A program made the position numbers and the translations under genes. Positions 34,142-46,558 of a DNA stretch of 64,000 bases are shown one piece after another. The notes below the pieces were generated by a model. The model had not been told where the DNA came from and did no database searches. It saw nothing but the letters and a program-made list of their open reading frames with translations. Source of the DNA: Galeopsis tetrahit (Eukaryota > Streptophyta > Magnoliopsida > Lamiales > Lamiaceae); contig OY776121.1 of NCBI GenBank assembly GCA_963675135.1, positions 76,592,875 to 76,656,874 of the forward strand, given 5' to 3'. How positions within the stretch are numbered: the first letter of the stretch is position 1; every line of letters begins with the position of its first letter.

Positions 34142-34528
34142 TCACAAGGTCATTTCATCAACAGATGTTGTCCTCCATGATTGAAAAAGAGAATCGGACG
34201 AGAATCCATCTAAATTGTTCTTGGGCTTCTTACTATCTCTGTGGCGCAATCCATCAAACAGGAAGGCGTCAAAGCCGAGAAGATGACTTCTTCTTCGTCT
34301 TCTAATGGTGACGCGGCGCTGAATGTAAGGCACGCCGACAACTGAGCCTGCATTTACCTGGTGGATCGCTTTGACCAGCAGATCGAGGCCGCGGCAGCGA
34401 GGAGGAGGAGGAGGAGCTGCCGTTGAAAATGAGCTACAACTGGATGAATCTTGAGAGGAGGCTAAAGAATGAGCAGCGGTGATTGAGGATGTAGAAGAAG
34501 AGAGATATTTCCTCTCACGAATCCTCAT
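34142..34528 (-). CDS. Unrecognised Ser-rich basic protein, tandem copy B
   Basis: 128 aa starting MRIRERK at 34528, chosen over an in-frame ATG at 34546 because it aligns with the start of copy A. It shares with copy A the N-terminal MRIR, a Ser-rich stretch, the block GLDLLVKAIHQV..GSVVGVPYIQRRVTIRRRRRS and FLFDGL. It has a proline run (PPPPPPR) before the shared block, and lacks the long lysine-rich region of copy A. The C-terminal SLFQSW matches SILHSW in copy A, so the two tails are homologous. Function is not known; the basic runs suggest a nuclear protein. Confidence 0.7.
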   Translation of the reverse strand: MRIRERKYLSSSTSSITAAHSLASSQDSSSCSSFSTAAPPPPPRCRGLDLLVKAIHQVNAGSVVGVPYIQRRVTIRRRRRSHLLGFDAFLFDGLRHRDSKKPKNNLDGFSSDSLFQSWRTTSVDEMTL

Positions 34529-34559
34529 GATGGATGGATGGATCAATGGAGGAAATTCT

Positions 34560-35120
34560 ACACTTGTTCAGAGAAATATATTAGCGTGTTGTTGGAACTT
34601 GGAGGGGTTTAATGGCATAATAATTTAATGCGTTTAGACCGCTTCTCGAACCACTCCTTAGGCTCCATCTAAATTAAACTTCTATTCCTATCAAATGGGA
34701 AATTATACTCCCTCCTCCCGCTATAAACTTCCTTCTTTTTTTTTTTTTTTTTTGTTTGATAAATATCATACAATGAGAAAATAATAGATGGATATTAGAT
34801 GAAGTATAATAAAATAATAGATAAAATAAAAGTAATGTGATTGAAAAAGATAAAATAATATGCCAAAAAATATGGAATGGAAAATTTATAGTGTAACGTT
34901 CATAAAAAAAAGTGGAAAACTAAGTACTATATCCACTTTTTTTTTTTTTTTGTTATTCAATTTAATTTTAATTTTAAAAAAAATAGGACCTTTAACCATC
35001 ATTATACCCATCATACTCTCAACATTATATAATGTTTAGTTTTATATATAAACTAATAAATATTAATTAAAAATGACTTCAAACAAATTGACATAATGAA
35101 TTTAAACCGAAGAAGAAGTA
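34560..35120. other. Intergenic spacer
   Basis: AT-rich, with two poly-T/A runs (about 34737-34754 and 34938-34951) and a CTCCCTCCTCCCG motif at 34709 that resembles one end of a Stowaway-like MITE. No gene. Confidence 0.5.
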
Positions 35121-35281
35121 CTCCATTCATCCACCAAATGTAGTCTCATTGAGGTGGGACACAAGTTTTAAGGAAAAGGTAGATAAAATAGATATAGTTT
35201 TCATAAAGTGTATGAGACTACATTTGATGGACAAATAATATAAGTCAAATGGGACTACATTTCATGTACGGAGGGATGAAG
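35121..35281. mobile_element. Stowaway-like MITE
   Basis: 161 bp flanked by TA on both sides (35119-35120 and 35282-35283). The left end reads CTCCATTCATCCACCAAATG and the right end in reverse complement CTTCATCCCTCCGTACATGA; inner sequences ATGTAGTCTC and ATGTAGTCCC also pair. CTCCCTCCGTCC-type ends with TA duplications are the Stowaway (Tc1/mariner) pattern in plants. Confidence 0.65.
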
Positions 35282-35833
35282 TATTATTTAGTTGACCGAA
35301 CAAAATGTAATTTTGTACTCTTTGTTCACATAAAATGAATTTATTTTTCTTTTTAGTTTGTCCAAAGGTGTGCACATTTTAATATTTGGAAAATATACTC
35401 TCCCACCACATTGTGGACCATATGAGTAGGAGTAATATTCTACTTTTTTCGATTCGACCATGACGACCGAACTTTGAGAATATGTTCGCCCATGAATTGT
35501 AAATACCTCAAGTAACTTGCATCAAAATGTAAAATAATGTTAGAAAACACTTACTATATTAATGTTTTGCCTTGACTTTTTTTCTAGTTTCATATATCGA
35601 CTTTTATTGAATTATAAAATTTTGATGGGCTTTAGAATTTTTAGTTGGGAAGAAATATAACTATATGAAAATAAAAGAGAGGAGGGCAAAAGTCTAATAG
35701 TATCAACATATAGATAAGACAAAAAAATTGTGTGTGGAGAATTAAGGATGTCAAATATCGAGTAATTTCTGCAAGTATCCCTAAAATTATGCTACTTAAA
35801 TGTGTTGCAAGCTTCGTTCTTCTGAAAGCGTAA

Positions 35834-36184
35834 TCAAAATCCCAGCATTACAACATTTGCATTGCGCATTCGCAATTCTGTAGTTAAAAAGCTGTGGTCA
35901 GTACGAGCGTGCATGAATTCTAAGCAAGAACCATTGCCAGAAACAGCTCCACGGATGTTGCTGAACTTGAGTTCAGGAATTCTTTCTTTTTTTGGCCTGC
36001 AATCGAAAATAATCAAATTCAAGATTTTGGGCGGAGAATGTAGTAGGTATACATATATTTATACATGATGAAAAACCGGAAAATTGAGGAATGAAACCAA
36101 CCATATATGATATGGGAGAGGGTGTTCTTCAACTCTGGTGTCTCGTTTCATTTCTTTAACACGAGCAAATACTTCCATCGTCAT
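35834..36184 (-). CDS. Doubtful two-exon small ORF downstream of the FAD gene
   Basis: Two exons, 36184-36102 and 35996-35834, with donor TATG|GTTGG and acceptor TTGCAG, joined in frame to give 81 aa. The first exon encodes MTMEVFARVKEMKRDTRVEE and the second WPKKERIPELKFSNIRG, then NGSCLEFMHARTDHSF. I do not recognise it. It has no low-complexity bias and reads like real protein, so it may be a small gene, the tail of a broken gene, or coding sequence trapped in the 3' region of the FAD oxidoreductase, whose stop codon lies 124 bp upstream on the same strand. The upstream sequence ATTAG at 36195 could act as an acceptor joining it to the FAD transcript. Confidence 0.3.
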
Positions 36185-36307
36185 GCATGCAATATCTAAT
36201 CAACATTGAGACACAAGGTAAACACAAATCCAAAATCATAGGCTCATGGAAAACAAGTATATGTCAGATATAGAAAGAAGTTACCGAGTTAGTTGCAGGA
36301 TGACATT

Positions 36308-39291
36308 TTATGCAGTAAGTTGCAAGTCATGCAGCTCGTTTATCTGCTTCTCGGATTCCTGCAATCCTGGAAACTGACCGATATCATGTCCCTCAAGTGG
36401 CTGAAACTCGTTTTGCAAACCTACACCGAACTCATCCGGACATGTCCCACCACTTTCCAAGTAATCACCAATCTGGATCAAAGGTTGGACCCACATCAAA
36501 TTACAATACAATACAAATATCGTGCTTGTCTAAGCACCTAACTAAATATTTTATTTGAATAAAGTACTAAATTATATTCAACCACCTCTGTCCAAAAGAG
36601 TCCAAGATATAACATCTTATATTTTTGCAATCAATTTAAATAAGCCAATCGAAGAAAACATCATATGCATATATATTCTATATTGGACAATTTCATCACT
36701 TTGGTTAAAGTTTTTTTAATACTACAAACTAGAGATTATCTTCACGTAGATATCAAAAGAAACATATTGATCCCTAGTAGTGAGTACAGATACAAAAAGG
36801 CAAGAATGGGAAGAGAGAAAAAGACTTGCATGATTAGCAAGAGCCATGCCGCTTAAGGCTGCAGCTTCTAAGCTTGATCCCAAAAGCCAATCACCACATA
36901 TGCCTGCTCTTCCATGCGCATCAAAGATGCACGGAATGCCAGGAGAATTTGTCGGAAGAGCTGCACCCCTGTTAATTCACCAAAACATTGAAATCGCTAA
37001 CATATGCTTTTCAAGGGAAAAATGCATACAAGTTGAAATTGAGGGAAAAAAATTAGATAAACATATTGATAAAGTACAACCAGAAGTATGAAAACAGATA
37101 TACTTGGATTCAGACGCATGTACACGAGTAATAATTATTGCATACCATAATTGTAGTCGACTGTAGAAAGGGCTTTTAAGTGAGTTTTTTGGTAGTCCTA
37201 AAGCAATCTCCACACCTTCAAGCATGGCCACCTTTACCTTTTCCGCGGTTGTAGAAGGAATACTTTCCTGACCAACACCAATGGAAAAAAAAACTCATCC
37301 ACGTGTAATTTACTAATTTTCAGAAAGTTTAATCTCTCATCATATTCCACCCATACGCCTTTTCAGCTTTCTACGCATGAATTATTCACCTTGATATAAT
37401 GCATCTTAATATTGACTTCCAAATACAATTAAAATTCACTGCTTTGCACTTGTTTCAGTGTATCTGCTGCATTACTTAATCAGAACGAGCCTTGACAAAA
37501 TCTCGGATCCACAAATCATGCTCTGCCAAATGGCTTCACTAATGTATACTGCCATAATCTTCGGAGATAAACTTTGAGTGAATGAACCAACAAATGCTTA
37601 TTAAACTGACCTGAGGGACTTTATACTGCTTCCCTAAAGCTGCTGTGCTGAAGAAGGTCCAACAGTGAGGTTTACCGCTTTCAGAACCAAAAAGTTTTGT
37701 CGTATTGTTTGACATCCATGAGATAGAATCAATTCCCTTGACAAAAGCTCCTTCTAGACCGGACGGGACAGGAAGAGGATCCTCAAATGCTACCATTAGG
37801 GCCCATATAGAACTCAAATTGAGTGTCTGTATACATGGGACGTTATGCATTAACAAAATGAAACAAGGGAAGAAGGATTAAGGATGCTATATAAGATAGG
37901 CAGAAACAGTTGACTACCTTCATTTGTCTAGCAACTAGTGGTAATCCCGATGAAGCAAGTAATCGATTTGCGCATTTTCCTGGTTTGACACACAGAAAGA
38001 TAGAGATTGATTGTATCTGTTTCCTATTCCTTCAGAAATTCTAAGTCATGTACAAATGCCAAAAAAGAAGACAAGAAGGCTTCCCATAAGCAACTTCAGA
38101 TTGATACATTAAGAAACAATAGAGTTGTATATTCTTCAAAGAATGGCTTCCGGAAACATATGAAATTAATACAGGCAACTAAAAGCATCAAATAGCCAAG
38201 TTACTTACCATTATGTGCAATAACAATTGCATCAAAGTCTCCACGAGGCTTCCCATTCTCGCTCAAGTACCACTTTCCATTATAAGGCTCCAATTTACTA
38301 ATCCAGCAAGAGCGCACCACGTTCACCAGAGAAGTCTGCAACATTTCGATTTCTATTCATATGGGAAAACAGATACAGAAGGAAATAAGGATACCAGACA
38401 TTACATAACAGATCAAAATAACAGGTCAACAAATTCTCAGTACATAATACCAAATGGATGACATAGAAAAATCTCAGTGTAGTGATGATGCTACTCAACT
38501 GAATTGCTAAATTACCAAAAAGCATCATGCAACAGCTACTCCTTATTTAACTTGTTCAACAGTTAAATAACCTATAAAGATATGCACCTCAGAAAGTATG
38601 GAGTCAGCAAGAGGGCGCATCCCATTAACACCTATATATCTGGGAGGCGAAGGGGGAAATGGACTGAAATGCCCCCCAGACTTAAGCTCTCCAACTGGGC
38701 CATGCCATTCACGAACAAGGTCATTCTTAGACCAGAGGCTAACCATCTCAGCAAAGGCAGGATCACTAACTGTGAAAAACTGGGCAGCATGGTCAAATGT
38801 TAGGCCCTGAGGATCAATATTTCTGGTTCCCATTCTTCCGCCTAATCCATGAACTCCCTATTTTAGAAAAGCACAGATTAATTACTGAAAATCAAACAAA
38901 TTCGTTTTTTTTTTTCTGATAATGGTGTAAGATAGATAATACGAACCGTGTCAAAGACAGTGGATTTGATGCCTCTCTTCTCCAAATAAAGAGCACAGGT
39001 AAGACCAGACATCCCGCCTCCAATAATTCCGACAACTGGGTCACTCGAAATTGGAGCGGTGAACTCCACCTGCTCTTGAGTGAAGCTTTTCTTGATAACA
39101 GAACGCCTTCCATACTTTCTAGGGTTCCTCTTATTCATGCCCGCTTTCGGTTTCCTTTGTGAATCTTTACTGCTTTCGTCATTCTTGCAGTAGAATTGTG
39201 TTCGTGAAGTTGTGGATTTCGGAGAGATGATTGGGAGAAAAGGTAGCAAGTTGGGAGGAGTGAGAGTAACGGTTCGAGATATTAGCGCCAT
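36308..39291 (-). CDS. Renalase-like FAD/NAD(P) oxidoreductase, plastid-targeted
   Basis: Exons 39291-38947, 38857-38588, 38335-38209, 37979-37918, 37826-37611, 37267-37146, 36968-36830, 36472-36308; 1446 nt, 481 aa, all in frame. Residues 1 to about 70 are rich in Ser, Thr and basic residues without acidic ones at the start, like a chloroplast transit peptide. A Rossmann FAD-binding motif VVGIIGGGMSGLTCA lies at 86-100; GLGGRMGTR follows about 25 residues later, and near the C-terminus the flavin-contact region reads GICGDWLLGSSLEAAALSG. This order matches NAD(P)/FAD-dependent amine-oxidase-like (renalase-like) plant proteins. The substrate is not known. The start at 39291 (MALISRT) is preferred to an in-frame ATG at 39336. 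Intron 7 uses GCAAGT as donor (see findings). The gene lies downstream of, and on the same strand as, the WVD2-like gene. Confidence 0.88.
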
Positions 39292-39882
39292 GGTCTCTCT
39301 CTCTCTGCTTTTTTCAATCTTGAATTCTTGTTTCACCGCAGCGTCTGCCGCTTCATCAGCATAGTCATTATTTTTATTTATTTCATTAATTTAAAAATAA
39401 TAAAAATGGAAATATCAAACTTAAATTTGTGGAAATATGTATATTCGATAAATTTAAAAAATTGAATAAAACAATTTGGAACATTATCCATGACGTTCTT
39501 GTTTCAAGAAACCTAGTTCAAATTTGCTAGGTTAGAGCCGCCAATCTAAAACAAAAAAGCTGTATAAAAGTTTACAATATTAAAAGCTCTCCAACAGAAA
39601 TTAGAATTAGTTCAAAACTAGTATCGAGTCAAGTCAAATACATCTTGCATTCCTTAAATCACAACACATGATCTAAAACAAAATCACCAGTTGTGTAGGA
39701 TAACACCACTTCCATGCAAGATGTGTTCTAGATATCCAGGTATGTAATAACATAGTAGCATTATAAATTACACAAAATATACATCTCAGGATTGACATCA
39801 CTTTGGGTAAGAAAGTTTTTCTTGATTTCATAAGGAAACTCGAAATCCATGACAAAGGTAAAACTAAACTACCATGGCAAGT

Positions 39883-41964
39883 TCAAGATTCAATGGCGAT
39901 ATCTCCATTCCCCTGCTGCTCTTTAACAGGAGGAGTTTTCTCTTTAGATTGTTGGGGACGACTCTTAACCATCTTAGGTCCGTTTGACTTTCTCACATCA
40001 CTTTGGTTCTTACTTTTGGGAGTAATAGGAGATGTTTTTTTCTGAAGAGGAGAGGCCTTGCCTTGTGTGTAAACACCTACACTGTGACGACTTGCTCGTC
40101 CACAAACTCCCTTGTCCTCAGGGATCGGTTTGATTGCATCACCACAGCTCTTCCTCCTCGTTAGATTTGGCGATTTGGCACGAGTGACTGGCAACTGCAT
40201 ATGAATTATGTTACCTTTTTAGATGCACAAATAAGGCACTTACACAAACCTATGTGGAAAAGGAAAATTATGTTACCTTTTTAAGCTCGACTTTTGGTGG
40301 AGGACCTTCACGATAGAAGCTAGGAACTGGGTTCGCTTTGTAAGTCATGCTTTTCCTCATTTGCTTTATAGCTGCTTGTTCTTCTTCCTACAAATTCATA
40401 GAGATGAGAATAGAGGAGTCATGTTATCAAATTTAGGGTGAAGATAATTTGCAACGGACCATGTAATGAAGAACAAATAATTTTAGTAACCAAGGAAAGG
40501 CAAACCTTGGTTCTAGCATGATATTCAAGTTTCTCTTTCTCCAAGGCTTTGTGTTTCTCATCCAACTTAGTGTAAAACTAAGAAAGAAAGATTGATACAA
40601 AATATTAAGAAAGGAAAAGAAATACAAAGAATACAACATCTAAACTATGCATCATGATTAGAGTACCTGCTTACGTCTCTCTAAACGGTTATCACAGGTA
40701 AACTTTGGAGCAACAGGAACCGTAATTCTGGACCGAACAGAGGTTGCAGTACTGTGAACGCTAAGGACAATTAACAGATGCCCGAGCATAGCAGATCTAC
40801 TACTACAACATTGAAAAAAGCACACACACACACACACAGATTGAAGAAAACCACAAGCAGATATTGAACTTAGGTATAGGATACGAGGATGCCATGGACC
40901 AATTATCTTCTTCATCGTAATAGGTTCTGCAATGAGGCGGTGGCTGCTTCCTCAACGACAAAGGAGAATTTGGCTGGAATATATGCAGCCATTATCAGCA
41001 ACAAATTCAGAGTATCATTCTTAGAATTATGAAGTATTAGGCAGTTCTCATAAGTTATGTGAAATAAATACTATATCATCAAGATCATACATGGCTAATT
41101 TTATTTCAATAAAAACTGCTCGTACATAGTTTATGTGGACTTTTAAGTGCTAAGAACATGAGAAGCTTGTCAACTGATAACATCAAGGTGCATAAGATAA
41201 CCATTTGTTATTCTGTTAAAAATCATCATTTCTTTTTTCAACTTTTGTTAATTTACCATCAATATAAGGAACTAAGGGGTCTATATTTGTTTGCAAGAGT
41301 AAGAGTGATCAAGAAAAACGATTTGCATCGCACATGCAACCATTAACACTTAATAAAGAACTCTAACCCATATCAAAAGACACTATACAGAATATTCAAT
41401 TCAAATCCACTCTATTTAAATGCAACCATCCTCCGTGTGGAATCAGTTGGATGAAGTTGATAATAACATATAATGCTAAAAGTCAATCACACACACCTGT
41501 GATTTCTTTGCTGAAATGGGAGAATGAAAATCACTAGACTTGGCCAGAATGTCAGAATCATTGTTTCCAGCCCCATTAGCATGGTTTGCATGTGCATTTT
41601 GTTTATCATCTTCTGAACCAGATTTATTGGACTCAAAAGAATTTGCATCAATTGTCCCATTAACAGCAGACCCTGATTCAGGCTTTGTAGGCATGGTCAC
41701 TTTTTTGTCAGTTGACTTATGATCCTCAGCCTCAATGATTTTCTCCTCAGGTTGGTAGTCGGTGCTATTCACCCCTAGCACATCCTGTTTCTCAATGAAT
41801 TCGTCGGGAATTCTAGCAATAAGATTATGATCCTCTGTCTCGCAATCACTTATTTCAGATTTCTCAGGTAAGGCTTTAGGAGCAATACGAATGACACCGT
41901 TTGATTTATCATTGACCGTGTTAGACTTTTTATCAGTACGAAAACCTGTAACGTTCCTTCCCAT
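39883..41964 (-). CDS. WVD2-like (TPX2-family) microtubule protein
   Basis: Coding exons 41964-41497, 40973-40885, 40760-40667, 40577-40506, 40387-40277, 40194-39883; 1146 nt, 381 aa, in frame throughout. Residues 1-156 are acidic, Asp/Glu/Ser-rich and disordered-looking. The diagnostic part is the KLEEK/TPX2 region: RITVPVAPKFTCDNRLERR (about 198-216), then FYTKLDEKHKALEKEK (218-233), then EEEQAAIKQMRKSMTYKANP, then PSFYREGPPPKVELKK and PVTRAKSPNLTRRKSCGDA in the last exons. Known role: WVD2/WDL proteins bind and bundle cortical microtubules and affect cell elongation and organ twisting. The basic C-terminal half fits microtubule binding. The start ATG lies 10 bases or so after a splice acceptor, so the 5' UTR is spliced and the promoter is further right, probably near 43400-43700, where a CT/GA microsatellite lies (43690-43715). 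Confidence 0.9.
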
Positions 41965-43880
41965 CTGCCTGCAGAAAGAAAAGGCCAAAGGCATCAAGAA
42001 TATATCTATTTTTCAATACTTCACATATTGTTTCTCATGAGATTGTTAAATAAAAGTTGCTTTTCAGAATCACAGCTGATCAAGATGGCTCCAAGAATAT
42101 ATCCATTTTTTAACAGTTCAAATATCGTTTCTCGTAAGATTTTTTAAAAAGAAAAATAAAAAATTGTTTTTCGAAAGCACAACTGACCAAGATGGCTCAT
42201 AGCCTTGAAGCATGCTAAGAAAAATACTTTGGGCATCTAAAAGTGAACATGCTTTCACATTCTGGTTATGCAATTTCATCTAGCAGCAGTCAATCAAACC
42301 TTTATCTTAAATACATATTTTTTGGGAAATATTTAACTGCATACAGGTTTTACTAAAATAAAAATAATTATACTAATAAACAGGACAAACAACCAACGAT
42401 AATAGCCTCTATAAAGTAAGCAATAATGACATTACTTCCCCAACATGTCAGTGCATTAGAAGAAGATAGCTAACTGTATTCAAGCTAATGACTATGAACT
42501 CCAATTTTGGGAGCAGCATAGCTTGATGAGAAAAGGGAGGAAAAAACTGCAGACTTAGAGAGATCCATTCATGGATAGGTAGATCATAGCCAATTCAGTT
42601 GGAATTGCAATATGAAAGTGGCTCTATCACAAAAATCAAATAACAATTCAGAATTAGAAAAAATCAAGAAAAATATACCAAAGTGTATCTAGGTTTTTCC
42701 ATCATCACTTTAGTCTACAGGGGAAGAAAAAAAATCCATGACATTTTTCAAGTGTTCTAGTTTTCTACCTTCCACTACTTCCACATGTAAGTTTCTTGAC
42801 CGAATATATTAAGCAGAAAATAATCGTTGGATGTGTTCAATTCTCTTTTAAGAGTTTTAACGTTGAACTATTTGCCAAAAGCCCTTTGAATTTAAAGCAC
42901 AGACTCATCTAATTCCATATGGAGTAACTTTTTATAGAAACTAAAATTAGATGGAAGGCCTTTTGAGCCAAATAACAAAGAGAAATGGCAAGATATCTCC
43001 GGTGAATTACAGAGAGCAAGAAGAGGAAGACCAGTTGGAAGCATTAAACCACCTTACAGGAGAAATTATCACCGGACTTTATCAAAAGGCGGCAGGAAAT
43101 AGAAACTAAAACGTTTTTACCCAACCATAGCAGCACACAGAAGCAATTCAAAACTGAAAAGCTAAAATCACAATAAAACCCATAGAAAGAGGGGAGGGGA
43201 GTATTTTTGAAGTAAATAAGGAATGCAGCATGCATCAAGAGAGAAACAAGGTAAAGATCCCCCAATTTCTCAACCCAATTTCACCAACACAAGTATGAAG
43301 AAATTTCAAAGATAAGATAAACAAAAGGCCCCAAAATAAACACAAACTCGTTTGTACCGTGAAAAAATGGCAGGAGAGAGAAGAGGTTCGGCAGCAGGCA
43401 GAGAGAATGAGATTAGTGCCAAACAGCATGCAGATCGAAACGAAAACACAGAACAAATGCATGAAATGCCTGAGAAATATATAGAACTAGAAACTGAAAA
43501 CGAAACGGAATTCTCACAAATGGGTTATTGTTTGCTCGTCGTCGTTTGTGTTCCCGATCTGAGTGACAAGATCTCTCAAAGAAATAGAACGCGAGAAGCA
43601 CCTTCAGCTCCACCACCTACAACCAACAAACGTGAGCAGCTCAACTCACTTTCTCTCTCTAACCTTCAACGGAACGGATGTTTTTTGTTCTCTCTCTCTC
43701 TCTCTCTCTCTCTCTATGTTTTTCCTAACAACAAAAATTTCTCCATTTCTTTTAAGTTTTAACTCTCACTCGGCTCCTCTTCCCTTTTTTTTTTTTTTTT
43801 TTTCTCTAATTAATTTTATGACTCGAATCTCGAAAACCGCTTTGTCGGGCCGTACAGATTTATTGCCTTATTGATTTCTT
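41965..43880 (-). promoter_or_regulatory. 5' UTR intron and probable promoter of the WVD2-like gene
   Basis: Non-coding DNA upstream of the start codon. The sequence TTTCTGCAG|GCAG just before the ATG is a splice acceptor, implying at least one non-coding 5' exon. The CT tract at 43690-43715 (GA on the gene strand) and a poly-T run at about 43786-43803 are plausible core-promoter or 5' UTR features. The exact first exon could not be placed. Confidence 0.5.
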
Positions 43881-45912
43881 AGTTTTTTTTTTAACTTTTT
43901 AATATTACCGATATCATTTTTGGGAATATTTTCTTTTTTCTTAAAAGACAAAACATCACATATTTTTTTTCTTTTTATCCTTGTAAATAATTAATACTTT
44001 TAAAAGGTTCTACATCAAAAAAATTGCACAGAATCTAAGAAATATAATATTAATCGTATATTGACTATTGAGTAATTGAGGTATAAAGTAAAAAAGATAA
44101 GAATAAAATAAACTGTCCCTTCTTGAGTTTTTGTTAGTTGAGTAGCATCACAAAAATAATGCTCACATTTAAAATGTAATTTCATTTTGTCATTGTTGGT
44201 TTATTAAGATTCCAACAATAAACGGCGTCAATAACGTGGAATAAAAATTATAAACCGAAAGAAAAGAAAAGTAGCGTGGAATGAAAAAAAATATAAATAA
44301 ATAAAGAAGAAGTCAAAAAAGTAGAAGATTGGAATTTGAATAGATTAGTGGTGGGAGTGTTTGAAACTGAAATGTGAAAGTCTGTTTTCGCACTCAAACT
44401 TTTCACACCTTATGCCCCACTCCAATTAATTCACACTATTATTATTTACTAGCAGGTGGGGTTTTTTTGTTCTTTCTTTTTCTTTTTACCATTTTGCCCC
44501 GTAAATCTTTACTAGAAAAAATAAAATAAAAATCCAGTGGCTCAATCAGCTTAAAATTTATCTAAATAATTTAATTTTGTTGTGGATATAATATATTCAT
44601 TAATTCGGGTTTTCAACTCGATATCGTAATGTTGGTGGGAATGAAAATGTAATTTAATAAACCTAGTACAATAGTAATAATTGTTTATCTACTTGTGACA
44701 AGTGAGTGATTCTTTTTAATTTCAATGGTAAATTGAAATTATTATTTTTATTACTGAATCTAAAAGTATAGTCCGTAAAAGGGATGTTCTGAAAAAGTAT
44801 ATTATACGGCAATCTCATTTCACATGTTGTTTAAAGGAGACAAATAGAATATATATATCCTTTTCCATTTTTATATTTAAAAAAAGATTAGTTCCATTTT
44901 CGTAGATGTACTCTCCATCCTAATTCCTTCTTTTTAATTATCGATATGGGTATATTTGGTAATTTGAGAAATATTAGGAGTCAAACAGTAAAGGCGAATC
45001 CTCAAAATAAAAAATAGTTTATGGGGCTAAGTGGAATTTACTCTTAACTTTTGAATAGATGCAAAATGAGTCATGCATCCCATCTTTGAACAATTTAAAA
45101 TACAATATGTTTACTTTTAATTGATTTTCGTAGTATTAAATAGTAGCAAGTTGTGTATATTATACCGCATGTCGTTTTCCTTACTTTTCAAGATTTATTT
45201 AAATGTAAGGTTATTATTTATATCTTAACAAGGTTATTAATTTTTGTTAACTATTTCATATTTTAAGAAAATTAAAGTAGAATTAATAAACCCTAAAATA
45301 AATAAAAAAATCACGGGTCTTGGCTCTAGTACTTATATAATTAATGATACAATGTCAATGTTAGACATGTAATCGGGGTCAGATATTGATAATATTTTTT
45401 TAATGATTATTGATATAATTATTATTGGAAGGGAAACGTAAAAGAGAAATTAAATAGGTAGGTCAATTGTGTTTGATTGCCCTCCCCCACTTGTTATGGC
45501 GGAATTGAAGTTAATTTATGTAACATAAATATTATTTCAGAATTTCAGGTCAATCCCACCAATAAGTATTATTAAATGGCCTCGCGCGTGTGTCGGTGTA
45601 TCATACATCTCATGCCTCTTGTGGTGAACCTTATACATTACACTTTCAATTATGAAAAAAAAAAAACACTTATATGCGCATAAATATAAGTACTATTCAA
45701 TTTTGAAAAAAATGTAGTGACAAATTAAGAGTTACTATTGTTGCCTCTACGGCTTCTCGATCTTTTCTGAGTCATCCTTGAATTGAACTTTTAAACTTTG
45801 TGAATGATCAGCTAAATTTTATGTTTGACTTGCAATACATAAATTACTTTTTCGTTTAAATCTTCATATGACACAAATCATACCAACTAGGTAAATCACC
45901 CTAAATTCAATA
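43881..45912. other. Intergenic region right of the WVD2-like gene
   Basis: AT-rich DNA without a supportable gene, RNA or clear repeat. Confidence 0.5.
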
Positions 45913-46115
45913 CTCCCTCCCTTTTAAAATAATAGTCTCCTTCCATTTTTTTCACATTAACCTACCTCTAAACTTTTAATTATACTCTTATATATTAAAT
46001 GTTAAAATAATAATTATTTATTAAATAAAAATGTTTTGAATATTTTACCTACTTTTTAAAAAATGGACTATATTTAAAAAAAAAACAGAAGACCTTTTTT
46101 TTTTTAACAAATGGA
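45913..46115. mobile_element. Stowaway-like MITE
   Basis: About 203 bp flanked by TA (45911-45912 and 46116-46117). The left end is CTCCCTCCCTTTTAAAATAA and the right end, reverse complemented, starts CTCCATTTGTTAAAA. Internal sequences ATAGTCTCC (left) and GGACTATAT (right) pair. Typical of short Tc1/mariner-type MITEs. Confidence 0.55.
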
Positions 46116-46558
46116 GTAATACATATATTATGAAATATTCAAATATAACATTCTTGACCGGGACTGGTAGTCAAGGGGGGTCAGCCTTACATTCACCCTA
46201 TTAAATTTAAATAAAAGCAATGTTTGGGATGACATCTTCAATGCTAATTTATTATGGAGCCTACGCGTTATAAATACTCACATTTAATTTATGATATATG
46301 CGCTCATCTTACTCCCTTTAAATTATTTTTATATAATTATTTTTTCGATCTACACATATTAATTATAATTGTATTACTTGACAATAAAAGGGGTTTAGAT
46401 TAAAAGGAAGAAAGAAAATATACAAACCGGATCAGAGGTCAGGGTGTTATCGAAAAATGGTACACCGCTAAATACGAACTAGCAAAAAAAATGATTAAAA
46501 ATTCGAAAATAAATGATCAAGTCAAGGAATCTAAAACCGGTTGAAGGACTATGGAGGG

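Noticed and set aside
43352..43874. Plus-strand open frames of 136 and 103 aa near the CT microsatellite
   Set aside because: They span a low-complexity CT tract and the probable 5' region of the WVD2-like gene; no domain and no homologous wording.
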